A stretch of 64,000 nucleotides of DNA from the NCBI RefSeq assembly GCF_047495875.1, contig NC_092497.1:4721437-4785436 (forward strand). The letters are read 5' to 3'. Shown here in pieces: positions 49,045 through 59,869 of this stretch. Numbering within the stretch: position 1 is the stretch's first letter; each line of letters opens with the position of its first letter. The DNA comes from Pithys albifrons albifrons. Taxonomy: Eukaryota > Chordata > Aves > Passeriformes > Thamnophilidae. A program made the position numbers and the translations under genes. A model generated the notes under the pieces. It had not been told where the DNA came from and did no database searches. It was given only the letters and a program-made list of their open reading frames with translations.

Positions 49045-49521
49045 AGGATAAGAAAGTCCCTGGGGACATTTAGTATGGATTTACCAAGGGTGAATCATAC
49101 CTGAGAAGCTGTGCTCTGTGGTGGGCTTCAGAAGAGTGGCTCTGTGGATGAAAGAAGTGGATTATGTTCACCTTGACTGCAAAAAAGCATTCTACTCAGT
49201 CATACACAATGTCCTTGCAGCCAAACAAATGAAGTATGGTTTGGAAAGGTAGACAAAAGGTGAATGGAAATTATCTGGATGACCAACTTGGCTGGATTGT
49301 GATGAGCAGTAGAAAGGCCAGATAGCAGTGAACTACTAGAAGCATTCCTCAGAGGTTCATTTCCTCAGAGGCAGTATTTTGAATATAAATACTAACAACT
49401 GAATTCCAAGGTGGCAAATAAGTGGTACTTTACTGAATGAGGTGGTTGATACACTGCCATATAGGGTATATAAAGGGTATATAAACAAAGATGACAATGT
49501 GAGGCTGGAGAAATGGTCTTA
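49045..49521 (+). mobile_element. Old CR1 LINE, reverse-transcriptase segment, plus strand
   Basis: Decayed coding for the CR1 fingers/palm region: a GFTKGES-like segment near 49,077-49,100 and an HLDCKKAFYSV-like motif A near 49,170-49,202, followed by degraded sequence. It stops where an LTR-like fragment begins. No intact frame. Confidence 0.7.
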
Positions 49522-49525
49522 CAGG

Positions 49526-49600
49526 AGTGCTAGTTTAAAGATAAACTAGCAGGAGAAACAAACGCAGCAGAAAAGAGATTATTTAAAAAAATATTTGAAG
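49526..49600 (-). mobile_element. LTR fragment related to the 36.5-kb solo LTR
   Basis: GTGCTAGTTTAAAGATAAAC and AGCAGGAGAAAC match the 36,521-36,565 end of the solo LTR with few changes. The similarity fades after about 60-75 bp. It is the 3' terminal part of an LTR on the minus strand, sitting between two CR1 segments. Confidence 0.7.
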
Positions 49601-49639
49601 CACAAAAAATATGTTCAGTTATGAAGGGTTTTGTTTGTT

Positions 49640-49841
49640 TTGTTCACTCTGAGAGTGTTTAAACAGTGGTAGAAGGACTGAGAAGGGCTGTGAGATTTCC
49701 TTCCTTGGAAGAGTTCAAAACCTGGCTGAAAATGTCATGGGTGATCTGCTTCAGGTGGACCCATTATGAGCAGGAGTTTACCCTAGATGACGTGCAGAGA
49801 TCTCTTCCTTCCTAAACCATGCAATGATTCTCTGATTTCTA
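49640..49841 (+). mobile_element. CR1 LINE 3' end, plus strand
   Basis: Contains GAGTTCAAAACCTGGCTG and the usual CR1 C-terminal and 3' UTR order, ending with ATGCAATGATTCTCTGATTT. It could be the downstream half of the 49,045 copy, split by the LTR fragment and a deletion, or a separate insertion. Confidence 0.75.
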
Positions 49842-50304
49842 TACATCTTTTAGCAGAAAATATTTAATTTCACCTTGAAAAATTTGTGTCAACCATAACA
49901 ACTACGTCTTCTTCCTGTAATGGGATCTACATTTACTTTTCTACATATTTTTCTCAAAGATATCATACATAGCCTTTATTATTATTCTTTCCATCACATA
50001 GAACAAAACCTTACCACAGCCATTTATTGTTTCCTAAACCATTTGATAACACTCATTTTAATTCTACAGATAAAAAAATATTTGGGTAATAACATGTCCT
50101 GAATTGCCACTGACAGTACTTGCTAAGGCCTCAAGCACTTTCTGTTTTTCACCAGCTGTTGCTTTTAGTACAAGCAATTTTATTCCCCCAAACCTAGGTT
50201 TATCTATGTATTTAAGAAAATAAAAAAATCAGCCATTAGGAAATAGTAAGCAAGCTCCCTGAGAGAAATCCAATGAGTTATTTTCTGTCTTTTTTCATTT
50301 TTAT
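49842..50304. other. Short non-coding stretch
   Basis: AT-rich, nothing recognised. Confidence 0.55.
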
Positions 50305-50915
50305 ACCTGTGTGGATGGGCAAGGCTGTTACAAGTTTGCCAATGACACTGAGCCCTGTAGTTTGGTCACTCTATGGAGGGAAGGGATGGGCCATTCAGAG
50401 GGATCTGGAAAGGTATGAGAGGTGGGACTACAGGAAACTCATGAAGTTCAACAAGGGCAAGCACCAGGTCTTGCATGTGAGTGGGGGCAACCCCAATCAC
50501 AAGTACAGGCTGGGCAGAGAAGTGACTGAGAGCAGTCCTGAGGAGAAGGACTTGGGGTGCTGGTGCATGAGAAGCTCATGACCCAGCAATGTGTTATGGT
50601 CTCCCAGGAATCCCCGATGTTCTGGGGTACACCAAAAGAAATGTGATCAGCAGGTTGAAGGAGGTGATTCTCCTGTCCTACTCCACTCTGTGGAGAAGCC
50701 CCTTGGAGAACTGTGTCCAACTCTGGGGATCCCAGGATAAGAGTGATGTGGAGCTGCTGGATGCTGTGAGAAATTGTGGCTGGACCACCTGGCCAGGCCA
50801 GGTGGGGATTTGAGCAACCAGATCTAGTGGAAGATGTCTCTGCACATGACAAGGGAGTTGAACGAGATGATCTTTAATCTCTTTTCCAATCCAAGCCATT
50901 CTTTGATAATCCTGC
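50305..50915 (+). mobile_element. CR1 LINE fragment, plus strand
   Basis: Starts around RT motif C, now reading FANDTE (about 50,335-50,352) where FADDT is expected. It continues through an LMKFNKGKHQVLHV-like segment (about 50,440-50,480) and a LENCVQLWGS-like segment near 50,704-50,733, and ends in a degraded 3' UTR near 50,900. Frameshifts are frequent. Confidence 0.85.
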
Positions 50916-52032
50916 CAATTCAGCTCCATAATCTGAGCTGTGGAGTTGCTCATTCAGGTATGGATGAGAATCTGCATAAGTTCCAGATTTACATACCACC
51001 TACTGTCATTATCAGTGATAAAATAGTGTTAATATTAAATCAGTCAGATCAAATCATTCCTAAGAAACTGTATCTTTCTTCTCCCCAGCCCTTAAAATGC
51101 TCCATGTTTTAATGTTTTATTTTCCCACACAGTATTATTAATGCATTTATCATAAGTTCTGTTTCCTTTCTTTTATTTTCAATCTTTCTTGTAGTTTTTA
51201 AGCTTATGTCTGGAGGAATGCAGAAACAGCAGTCTACCTGGTTGCTTGTACCCCAGATTAGGCTCCAACATTTTTATCTGTAAAAATTTCTGGAAAACCT
51301 TGAGAAAAGACAGGAGTACCACCTGGATTGTGGCATCTGTGCCACATATGCTGCATTTTCACCTTTTCACCATCACTTCCAGTGACTGACCAGACCACAG
51401 GTTCCACTATATTATCCAACTGAAACATGGGAAATAAATAAATGTCATAAATGATTTCTAATCTGCAGAGGAGCTGATGCTGAATGCCTCCCAGTACTGA
51501 AGGGACTCTCCAGAATAGTGTTTTGTCAACATTCACGTCCACATTTTTCTGTAAGGCCAGCCTTTCTGCCAGATAGATTGGAAAGGCTCGACCTGATGCC
51601 AACAGCATTTCTTGTGTATGTGTTTATTGGTGTAGATGCACTTTCACACATGCTGCTGGGTAAACTTAGCTACAACTTTATCAGTGGTGGACTGAAAAGT
51701 CTATTACTCTGTATAAGAATGTGAGTTGTAATCACAATGTTGGCTCACAGGATATGTTATTACAGAATCTTTTATACATCGAGAGTATCTGCATAATTGG
51801 AAGAATACATCATGGATAGAAGAGGTTAAACAGATGGTTCTAGCAAGGAATTTATTTTATTCTGTTTGCTAAGAGTCCATTTTCTCATTCTAGCCCCACG
51901 CTAGCATAATAAAGATATAGTCTCTCTTCCTTCCCTCTGCCATCCTTCCATCTTCACTCTTCTGCTTCTCTCATCTCTCTTTACTATGTACTTTGTGTCA
52001 GTAAATAAGAAGAGGAATCCCTGTTTGGCTTT
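50916..52032. other. Non-coding DNA with one unexplained minus-strand ORF
   Basis: The region holds a 116-codon ATG-to-TAA frame on the minus strand (51,258-51,608). It has fairly protein-like composition but no motif I recognise, and an in-frame stop sits five codons upstream of its ATG. Its length is within chance expectation for this window, so I do not call it a gene. No repeat recognised here. Confidence 0.5.
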
Positions 52033-52230
52033 AGCAAAAAAAAAAAAACCACAAAAAAACACACAAAAAAAAACCCCAAAAAAACCAAAAAAAACCCCAA
52101 ACAAACAAACCAAACCAAACCAAAAAGAAACCAAAAAAACCCAAAAAACCCCAACCAACCAACCAACCAACCAACCAACCAACCAACCAACCAACCAACA
52201 AGAAAACAAACGAACAGACACAACAACCAA
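52033..52230. repeat. A/C-rich simple repeat with AACC microsatellite
   Basis: A-rich sequence with CCCC and CAAA words, then about twelve perfect AACC units (roughly 52,150-52,199). All frames are open over much of it, so the VGWLVGWLVG-type minus-strand ORFs and the lysine/proline-rich plus-strand ORF are artefacts. Confidence 0.93.
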
Positions 52231-52421
52231 AATCTCTAGGAAAAAAACTCTCTGATAAACTCTCAAGCACCACTGTTGCTTAAGTTTCTTTTAATAAAGT
52301 ATCCAACATGTCTTGGAGATATAAGCAAGAAAGTACACTAAGTTAATGTTCTACCAGTAGTTAGCTGTTATTTTGCTTATTTTAAGGTGCTATGTCTTCT
52401 ATGTATGTATATATGACAAGA

Positions 52422-52448
52422 CTTTGTGAACGCAGATTTGGGAAGGGC
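52422..52448 (-). other. SINE 3' tail derived from the RTE 3' end
   Basis: On the minus strand, GCCCTTCCCAAATCTGCGTT matches the last part of the RTE derivative (9,456-9,475) with few changes. A shared 3' end is what lets an RTE reverse transcriptase recognise SINE RNA. Confidence 0.8.
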
Positions 52449-52598
52449 TCTCTCCAAGTGGGTGTGCCGTCCCAGCCTGCGCAGTGGATTTTTTTAGGTG
52501 AGGCACAGCATGTGCAGAACTGGCCCCACTGTTTAAGTCCTAAGGGTTCATTTGCCATGGCGAGCAAGCTTGGACAGTGACAGTGAAGTCCTCAGGAC

Positions 52599-52672
52599 TG
52601 TCTACAGTAGCTGGTACTAACCGGGGCTGACCCTGCTTAAGCATCCGAGATCTGATGGGATCGGGTGGCAGG
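52599..52672 (-). other. 5S-rRNA-derived segment inside the SINE (not a functional 5S gene)
   Basis: On the minus strand, CAGATCTCGGATGCTTAAGC and GGTTAGTACC align with the central part of vertebrate 5S rRNA (TGATCTCGGAAGCTAAGC and GGTTAGTAC), including the internal box A area near 52,630-52,644. A CTGTAGAC end resembles the 5S 3' terminus. The 5' ~25 bases and the intermediate-element/box C region are missing. Confidence 0.78.
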
Positions 52673-52696
52673 GAGGCATTTAACTGCCAGGGAACA

Positions 52697-52772
52697 GTCT
52701 GCACAGAGACTTGAACTCAGGACCTTGGGATTCAGAGTACAGAGTGCTCTCCATTACACCATGGTACTGCCC
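52697..52772 (-). other. tRNA-Gln(CTG)-like SINE head
   Basis: On the minus strand, ATGGTGTAATGGAGAGCACT and GAGTTCAAGTCT match tRNA-Gln. The anticodon loop CTCTGAA, with anticodon CTG, is preserved, and total length is near 75 bp. The acceptor and anticodon stems no longer pair well (GTA against CCC in the anticodon stem), so it is not a working tRNA gene. Confidence 0.82.
52707..52761 (-). promoter_or_regulatory. Internal RNA polymerase III promoter, boxes A and B
   Basis: Box A TGGTGTAATGG at 52,751-52,761 and box B GAGTTCAAGTCT at 52,707-52,718, spaced 43 bp start to start as in tRNA-Gln. Both are close to consensus, so the copy may still bind TFIIIC. Confidence 0.65.
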
Positions 52773-52784
52773 ACTCAGTCTTCT

Positions 52785-55700
52785 AACTACAAATCAAAGC
52801 CCATGGGCCGAAAACATGGAAGGGTTATCCAAAGAAGTGATCCCCAAACAGGGAGCTTGCCAAAAGGACAAGGTAACCACAGATATATGAACAACTTACC
52901 ATGGAAACTAACCAAGCCCATGTTCTTAGCCTGCAGTAACAATGAGGTAATTTGAGCAAGGCAATAAGACAGTTTGTTATGCCTAATTAGCTAAATATAT
53001 TCTTATACCCCTTCCTGCTGGCCATTGGCTATTTAAGATTTTTAATTTTTCTCCCTTCACACATTCATTTCTCATTGTTTTCTCTTTCATACACAGTTCT
53101 TCAGACCCGAGTTTCTATTATGCACTGTCCACAGTGGTATATCACATCACATGATGGAGTTAAATGAGTGGTCCTTATGCAGCTGTCACTCCTGTTTTGA
53201 GGTTCCTGTGTCATGGGCCTCTCACTTTCAATGTTCCAGTGACCAAGAAGAGATGAGCTCTCCTTTCAGCACATTAGAAAGGGGCTGAAAAGGAAGCTTC
53301 CATAAAGCTACCATAACATTTTCAATCCATTCATATTTTTCAAAAGTGTGATATTTTGTCTGAATTAATATTGACATGGGGAAGATCAATGCTATTAGTT
53401 TTATAAAGACACTTTGCAATATTTCCTGTAATTAGATTGTTTGACAAACCTTCATAATAAACTTCAAAATTACTAAACCCTCAAAATTAATTACATGTTA
53501 CAGGAAAAACATAACATCCCTCTCTTGTTGCATCCTGTAACTTTTACTTTAAAAAGTAACTCAAGTAAAAGATGGAAAGGTGAAACATTATTCTGTAAAT
53601 TGTGCATAAAACACTTTGATACCTCATGTATTTCAACCTGTGCTTACTTCAGCAGATGACTTAAAAAAAAATCTGTTGCAGTTCAAATCTTTATAAATAC
53701 ATTATAAATTTGTCCTCTGCCTCCCTTCTGTCAAACATTCACTTCAGCAACGTGGACAGAATCCCTGAATCCCAGCAGATGACAATTGCATGGAGATGAA
53801 AGGAGGAAGGAGAAATTTCTAGCAATTACTTTTTTTCAATGCCAGGAATTTAGGATGGTGTTCCCTGCAATCTGAGTCTAAGACGTTTAGATGCAAAAAC
53901 TCTACACCAGGATACATGTGTGCTGCACTCCATGTGGTGTGAAACTGCGTGTAATGTCAGGACAAAGAACACTGATTAGTGCATTTGGAACATATTGTTG
54001 TGACCTTTCTATTTGAGTGTTGGAAACTCATATTCAGTTTAAGCAAATGGGAACTTTCAGAGCTTAATTGCAGTCATCTGATTCTCTGCCTAAAAATGAG
54101 ACAATTAACTAAACAAAAGCTTTGGTTACTTTGGCTCAAAAGATTACTTCAGTTCTCTGAACCACTGATGTTTTTGCTTGGTTGTATGGTTTTGGTTTTT
54201 TGTTTGTTTCATCTACAGTTCTTGTTTGTGGTCCTGTGTACAAACATGCCGAAATAAATACATATCTGTTTCTGACTCTTCCTTGCTCTGTATTTAGCTC
54301 TCCAGATTTCTTTATGGTTTCCTTTGAGTTTCTTGAACTGCATTTCTCAATCTTCAGCAGGTACATAAGGAAAATAGAACACTGAAAGCAGTGTCTTGGT
54401 ATTCCCTCCTCACTGTCTCCTGCTTTATTATTTTCTTATGCCAATGGAGTGTTTCAGGACAAAATGTTGCTGTTACAGTATTACTCTCCTCTTCAAAGAA
54501 ACATAATATCAGGGAGATTGGTTTACCTTGCCAAGAATTAAGTTATTCACTCAATCCCCAGTCTGCTTAGTGCCTGTGTTCTGATGAAGAAATGCAGTCA
54601 AGTGACTAGTGGAAATTCAATGTCTAATACATTACTGAAAGTAGCCTACACCAGTCTGCAGACAGATAAAAGATATGGGGGTTGGCTGTACTGGACTGAC
54701 AGTGAACTTGTGCTCACAAAGCAGTAGAAGTCACTAACAGTTATTAAAATAAGCATTCAATACTATTAACTTTCTATATGCTTAAAAAGAAGTCTAAAAT
54801 GTACATTTTCAGCTTCTTTCATGTGTTTGTTTTTGTTGTTTTTTTTCTTTAACTAACCATCTGCTGTTATCAGATGAGAATTAATTTATTTGTTGTTGCT
54901 TAAAAAATTGAAAAGATTCTCCTTTCTTGTGAACATAAAAGTGCAATTCCTGGATATTTTTTTCCCCATTAAAAAGCCTTGATCTTCTCTAACAGACGTC
55001 CAGGTAAAACTGATGTAGAAACGCCTGATTTTGCAACAGTCTTATGGTCATCTATGTCTTCAGCTGAGTGTTGCAATCAAAGTACCTTTAAAGATGATGG
55101 ACAATTTAGAAAATTGTCAGATCTCTGAAAAATGCTTTGAGCAATTGACCTGAACTTATTCATCTTGAAGACTGATGTTAAGGGTTTAACACTTCCACAT
55201 TCTCTTCAAATTAGACCCAGAGCTATTGCTGACTGATACAGGATCATGTGGCTTTGAGTATCCAATTCAGTCAGATCCTGAGGCCATCTCTCCAGAAACA
55301 TTTCCTGATGTAAAGATGCTTTAACCACTCATCAGTCTTGCTTTTGACAAGACAAAGTCAAAGCAGTGCAGTTTTTAGTAGCGAACAGCTTCAAAGCCTA
55401 AACTGCAGACAGCACCCTGATTTCAGAGAGATTCTTATAAGAAGTGAGACATTGATTAGTTATTCAGCATTGTATCTGTGAAATAATGAAGTAGCATTAT
55501 CATGAGTTGGAAACAATACACCAAAACATGTGCTTTTCTTGCTTTGTAACTAAGCAGCTGCATGGAGAATGTTTCTCATTATTCCAGACATTTGCCCAAA
55601 GCAGGAATGGAATTACGTTGAGGAATATCTCCTGTGTTGCAAGAATACTGAGGATCCAAAATGTGGAAAAATAATAAAATTTCAAAACGGAGAGAAAGGC

Positions 55701-58054
55701 TAGGCAGATATTAGTGATGAGCAATAATATGCATAACAAAAGATGCTAAAACTCTCCAGAAATTATTCAAGCATTAATTAGCACCTAATGTAGAATTTTG
55801 TCATGTGAAAAAATATGACACAGATGTATTTAATGAAATAGCTAGTACTAGCTTAGAGTTTTCATGTAAGAGGATAGAAATCACTATAGCAGTCAGGGAA
55901 AATGTGAATCGAATCTAATAGTAATCAACAGTGAAGTGCATAAGAACAAGTGTTTGATGATGCTCCCTCAGATATCTTCCACAAGCTCCAACAATTTGCA
56001 GTGGTCTTGGATCAAAAGAGAGTGTGTTTCTTCGTGGCTCAGAATACACTTTAAACTGTATTTCAGGTCACACCTTAGTGACTAACCTGGAGAGAAGTAT
56101 ATAATTTCAGACAGATCAGTCACTCTAGTTTTGTCTAGAAATTTATTTTTTGTCAATATCTTAAATAGATTTCCTGTAAAAATGAGCAAATTAATTTTAC
56201 AAACCCACACTCTCCACCCTCCATTCCCTAAAAAAAGAACACAAAGCTCTTCACAGAAGTGCCAGACAGTACTATCATTTCCTTCATTGCTAAAACTGAA
56301 TTTTTATTCCTGCCTATTCTTTTCTTCCTAAAGCAAAGTCCAGGCTAAGAGCGGAAGGGAAGAAATATCTGAGCCTCTGTAATGTGAGTCCCTTCAGAAA
56401 CTGGAGCAGTTGAGGACATGAGATGTGTATTGCTGTGCCATGTGCTATTTCCATGGCATCCAGTTCCTCCAGGGCATAAATTCACACAGTCAAACCTCAT
56501 GTTCTTGTCTCAGCCTGTTAATCCTACCTACACCCATGACCATTCATGCTAGAACCCTTTCTGATCACCAAAAATGCTTAAGTATGAAACCAGTAAAAAA
56601 GAGTTGCAAGACCAGAAAAAAAACCACAGAAAAGTCTTATAAGACGTGTATACTCTGAGGCGGGAGAAGGAGGAACAGAACTAATTGCAATACCTTCAAG
56701 ATGGTGATTAATGCTATGTCAGCTTTTATCTTGTCTGGCCTTGTAATCTAGAAACCCATCAAAGCTGAGCCTGCAGAATTGCCTGCCATGAAGTCAGAGT
56801 GAGGTTTGTTCAACTAATTACTCCTGAAGAGTTCCAAATGGATTTAAGAGTAATGGTGTTGACATGAAATTCTCCTTTCACATTTCTGCAGCATGTGTTA
56901 CTCATTAATTTCTACTGAAAAGAGGCGTGCTTCCCCAGGGACTGAGGGGAAAAGTAAGGTGCACTTGTTTGGTTGAATGAAAAATGCTGGTTTGTATCAG
57001 TGAAAACCAGTTGTGAATTCTAGTGGAATCCTGGCCAAATCAAATCTGTAACTGTAGTGCATCTTTGGGAAAGGGATCATATGAGAAGGTTAAAATGTCT
57101 AAGTTTGCAGAAGGAAAAGTTCCAACATTATATTTTTAAGCAATAATTCACATTAAAATTAACTTTAAAATCTGAAACAGAGAAGAATATTTGATGTTGA
57201 GTCATGGAAACTGGAGGGTTTAACATCAAGGATTTTTGGTTAACTTTTGCATTTACTGTGCATTTGTTTGGACTGAAACAAAGTTATGTCAAATCTCTGG
57301 TCACACTTGTCATACTGCTTTCTCACAAACTCTGCTCTTCAACAGTTTTTTTTCAGTTTAAGTTAAGTTTACGTTGATCTTGGGTTTTTTCCCTTTCTTT
57401 CTGAAGTGTCATTGCTCAGTGGCAAGAATATGATAGGCAGTTTATAAGTGTAAAGAACTAAAGAAAATGAAGAAGGGTAAAAGGCCTTGGAACACTCTTT
57501 TATCTTTTTAAAAAATATTCCATGACATGTATTATATGAACAAATAACAACAGTGCTGCCTGTCTCAAGAAGACAGAAAGATTTATTTTTCCCATTTTAT
57601 CATGTTCTGCTCATGTTTTCAACCCCAGCCACTACTGTAATAGCCAAGTGTTTGAGCTTTGACCTGAACAATAGCATTTCACACTTGGAAAGATCCTTAT
57701 ACCAGCCTGTAGGAAGTCTCTGCCAACATGTCTGTTGATACAATACTTGTCCAAGTTAAAAATTAATAACTGTCAAAAATGATATAGGTATTGTCAGCTC
57801 TTAGCTTGGTGGTTTGGGCTGCATGTTTCTCAAAACATAATTCAGATGTTTACAAGGAAAGCTTTTGGATCTAAAAAAGGCAGGTGGCAAGACAACAACA
57901 TTCAGCTCAGTTTTTACTGGACAGAGTCCTATTTATCAAAATGCAGAGCTTTTCCCTGTCCAAGTTCTTGGCTGAGACTCTGACACCTGGCAGTGCTAAT
58001 TTTGACCTGGTACCCTAGACATAGAGTTATGAACTGAGACTGGTTAAAATTAGT
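52785..58054. other. AT-rich non-coding DNA, no gene seen
   Basis: About 5.3 kb. ORFs here reach only about 90 codons and have no motif. A CCATTGGCTATTTAAG stretch near 53,022 places a CAAT-like box close to a weak TATA-like box, which could be part of an unrecognised LTR or promoter; this is weak. No retroelement recognised. Confidence 0.55.
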
Positions 58055-58414
58055 CAGACCTGATTGTTGTTCATCATTCTCTACAGCTACCTGAAAGGAA
58101 GTTGCAGCAAGGGGAAGGTCTGTCTCTTCTCCCAGGTAACAAGTGATATAAAATGAGGAAAAGGTTTCAGATTGCACCAGGGAAGGTTTAGATTGGATAT
58201 CAGTAAAAATATCTTCACTGAAAGAATGTTCAGGCATTGGAACGAGCTACTCATGACAGTGGTAGAATCACTGTTCCTGATAATGTTCAAACAACATGTG
58301 GATGTGGCACTTAGGGACATGGTTTAGGGTTGGGTCTGCCAGTGTTCAATTAACAGATGCACTTGATGATCATAGAGGTCTGTTTCAACATAAATGATTC
58401 TGTGATTCTATGAT
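58055..58414 (+). mobile_element. CR1 LINE 3' fragment, plus strand
   Basis: Covers the last ~90 codons of ORF2 in decayed form (CTACCTGAAAGGAAGTTGCA, then GGTTTAGATTGGATATCAG) and the 3' UTR. It ends in GATTCTGTGATTCTATGATT octamers at about 58,395-58,414. Confidence 0.9.
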
Positions 58415-59564
58415 TAATGAGAAAACTCACAGTTGCTCTTTGGGAAGTGCCTTAAGCACAAATTCAGTCATCAGTGCAGGGATTAAAAAAAATACTCCTC
58501 ATGTCACATAGGCAACACCTACTATTTTTCATTTTGTTGTCCATGATGCTATTCACTTTCTAGACCCACGAGATTACTTTTCTGCATTTCTTTTGTATAA
58601 TTTACTTATTAAAGACTGAGAAAATTAGGAATATTTTTGATCTCCACAGGTTTTTTTCTCTAATATCATAGCTTTACACCTCTACCAAAAATTTATTATG
58701 TTTGTCTCAGTATGCTAAGTGAATGGGCTGTGATTGGAAGGGACCCAAACACATGTGTGTGGACACTTCTCGATTGCCTGCCTGTCTCTAAACTGATGTC
58801 CAAGTGCTAATACACAACCTGGCAACTGCTTATGATTTTCTGGAATGGAACTTGTTGAGAAACAGAAAAAATCCACCAGACATGAAAGAAAAGGCTGTGG
58901 GCCTTTCCCAGACATCATTGAGTATCCTCATGGCTTATCCGGCTACTTTTATGATTTACTGTGGTGGAAACATGGCTCAATATGCTGCATCCCTCCCTAT
59001 GTTATCTTTTGCCTACAACTCTCATAAATTATTGCTTTTCAAAAGTGCAAAGCATGGTCAAAACCAACTAGAATTCCTCCTATCAACCTCAGTGGGATTT
59101 AGGTTAGCATTCTTTTGAGCAATATGTGTACCCTTCAGCCTCTGGTCAAGACCATGTTCTTCAGTGGGAAAAAAAGAAAAAGAAAAAAAAATGAAGAAGG
59201 ATTTTAGATATATAATTACTATATAATTACCTAAATTTATACAATTTTAATGATACTCTCAGGGTAGATGTCTGTAATAAATATTTAGAAGAACCCTTTC
59301 AACCCTTAGCACTCCACCTGCAGCCTCCAGATCTCTCCATGGCAAACTGGAGGTCCCAGTCACAAGACGAAAACTGCAAAAACAACCTCAAGTAGAACAT
59401 GCTGCTTTAGGGGTGTGATGCACGGGTGGAAATGCATTGCTTTCCTGCATGAGGTTCACCACTAACTCACTCAAGATGCTGTAGCTGACCCTGCCAATAT
59501 GATCTCCATCAATGAAATCTACTTGGATTCTTCTGCAGAACGTAAAATACTGTTAGCAGGTGAC
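58415..59564. other. Non-coding DNA, no gene seen
   Basis: Nothing recognised; the ORFs near 58.8-59.1 kb have no motif. Confidence 0.6.
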
Positions 59565-59869
59565 TCAGAGGGGAGTTGGAGGTGTGGTTTCCTCGTTAGC
59601 AGGAGAGTGAGAAAGCTTTAAAAACATCTCTAGGGAGCGCAAGCGACCTGGAGCGCGGCGAACAGGAGCAGGCAAACCGGCGTGGCACATCAGTGAGGGC
59701 GTGGCACGGCAGTTTGCACAGCAGTTTGCACGGCAGTTTGCACAGGCAGGGCGAACAGGCAGGGCATAAACCTAGGTATTTTTGCGGCTTTTTTTATTTA
59801 TTTGTTTGGTTGGTTTTCTGTCTGGTATTTGTTTCTCTTTTCTACCTTTCCCCACATCTCAAAGCAGTC
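59565..59869 (+). promoter_or_regulatory. CR1 5' UTR with short tandem repeats
   Basis: CpG-containing sequence much richer in GC than its surroundings, expected to hold the internal RNA polymerase II promoter of a LINE. It includes three near-perfect 12-bp units of the type ACGGCAGTTTGC (about 59,705-59,742) and a repeated AGGCAGGGC word. Its function is inferred from position only. Confidence 0.55.

Larger units (their letters stand above)
52420..52772 (-). mobile_element. Composite SINE: tRNA-Gln head + 5S-rRNA-like segment + RTE 5' UTR piece + RTE 3' tail
   Basis: Read on the minus strand from 52,772, it has four parts. First is a tRNA-Gln-like segment (52,697-52,772). Then, after about 25 bp, a truncated 5S-rRNA-like segment (52,599-52,672). 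Next comes a body (about 52,446-52,598) matching the RTE 5' UTR at 8,753-8,904. Last is a 3' end (about 52,422-52,448) matching the RTE 3' terminus. Such an element would be transcribed by RNA polymerase III and copied by RTE enzyme in trans. The word GTCTTCT occurs on both sides (52,394-52,400 and 52,778-52,784), a weak target-site-duplication candidate a few bases off the ends. Confidence 0.8.

Noticed and set aside
51901..52273. ORFs of 80-121 codons rich in VGWLVGWL or NQPTNQPT
   Set aside because: Translation of the AACC/CAAA microsatellite; not genes.
52599..52672. 5S rRNA gene
   Set aside because: Truncated at the 5' side and lacking the box C region; embedded in a SINE.
52697..52772. 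Functional tRNA-Gln gene
   Set aside because: Stem pairing is damaged and the sequence continues directly into 5S- and RTE-derived parts, so it is a SINE head.
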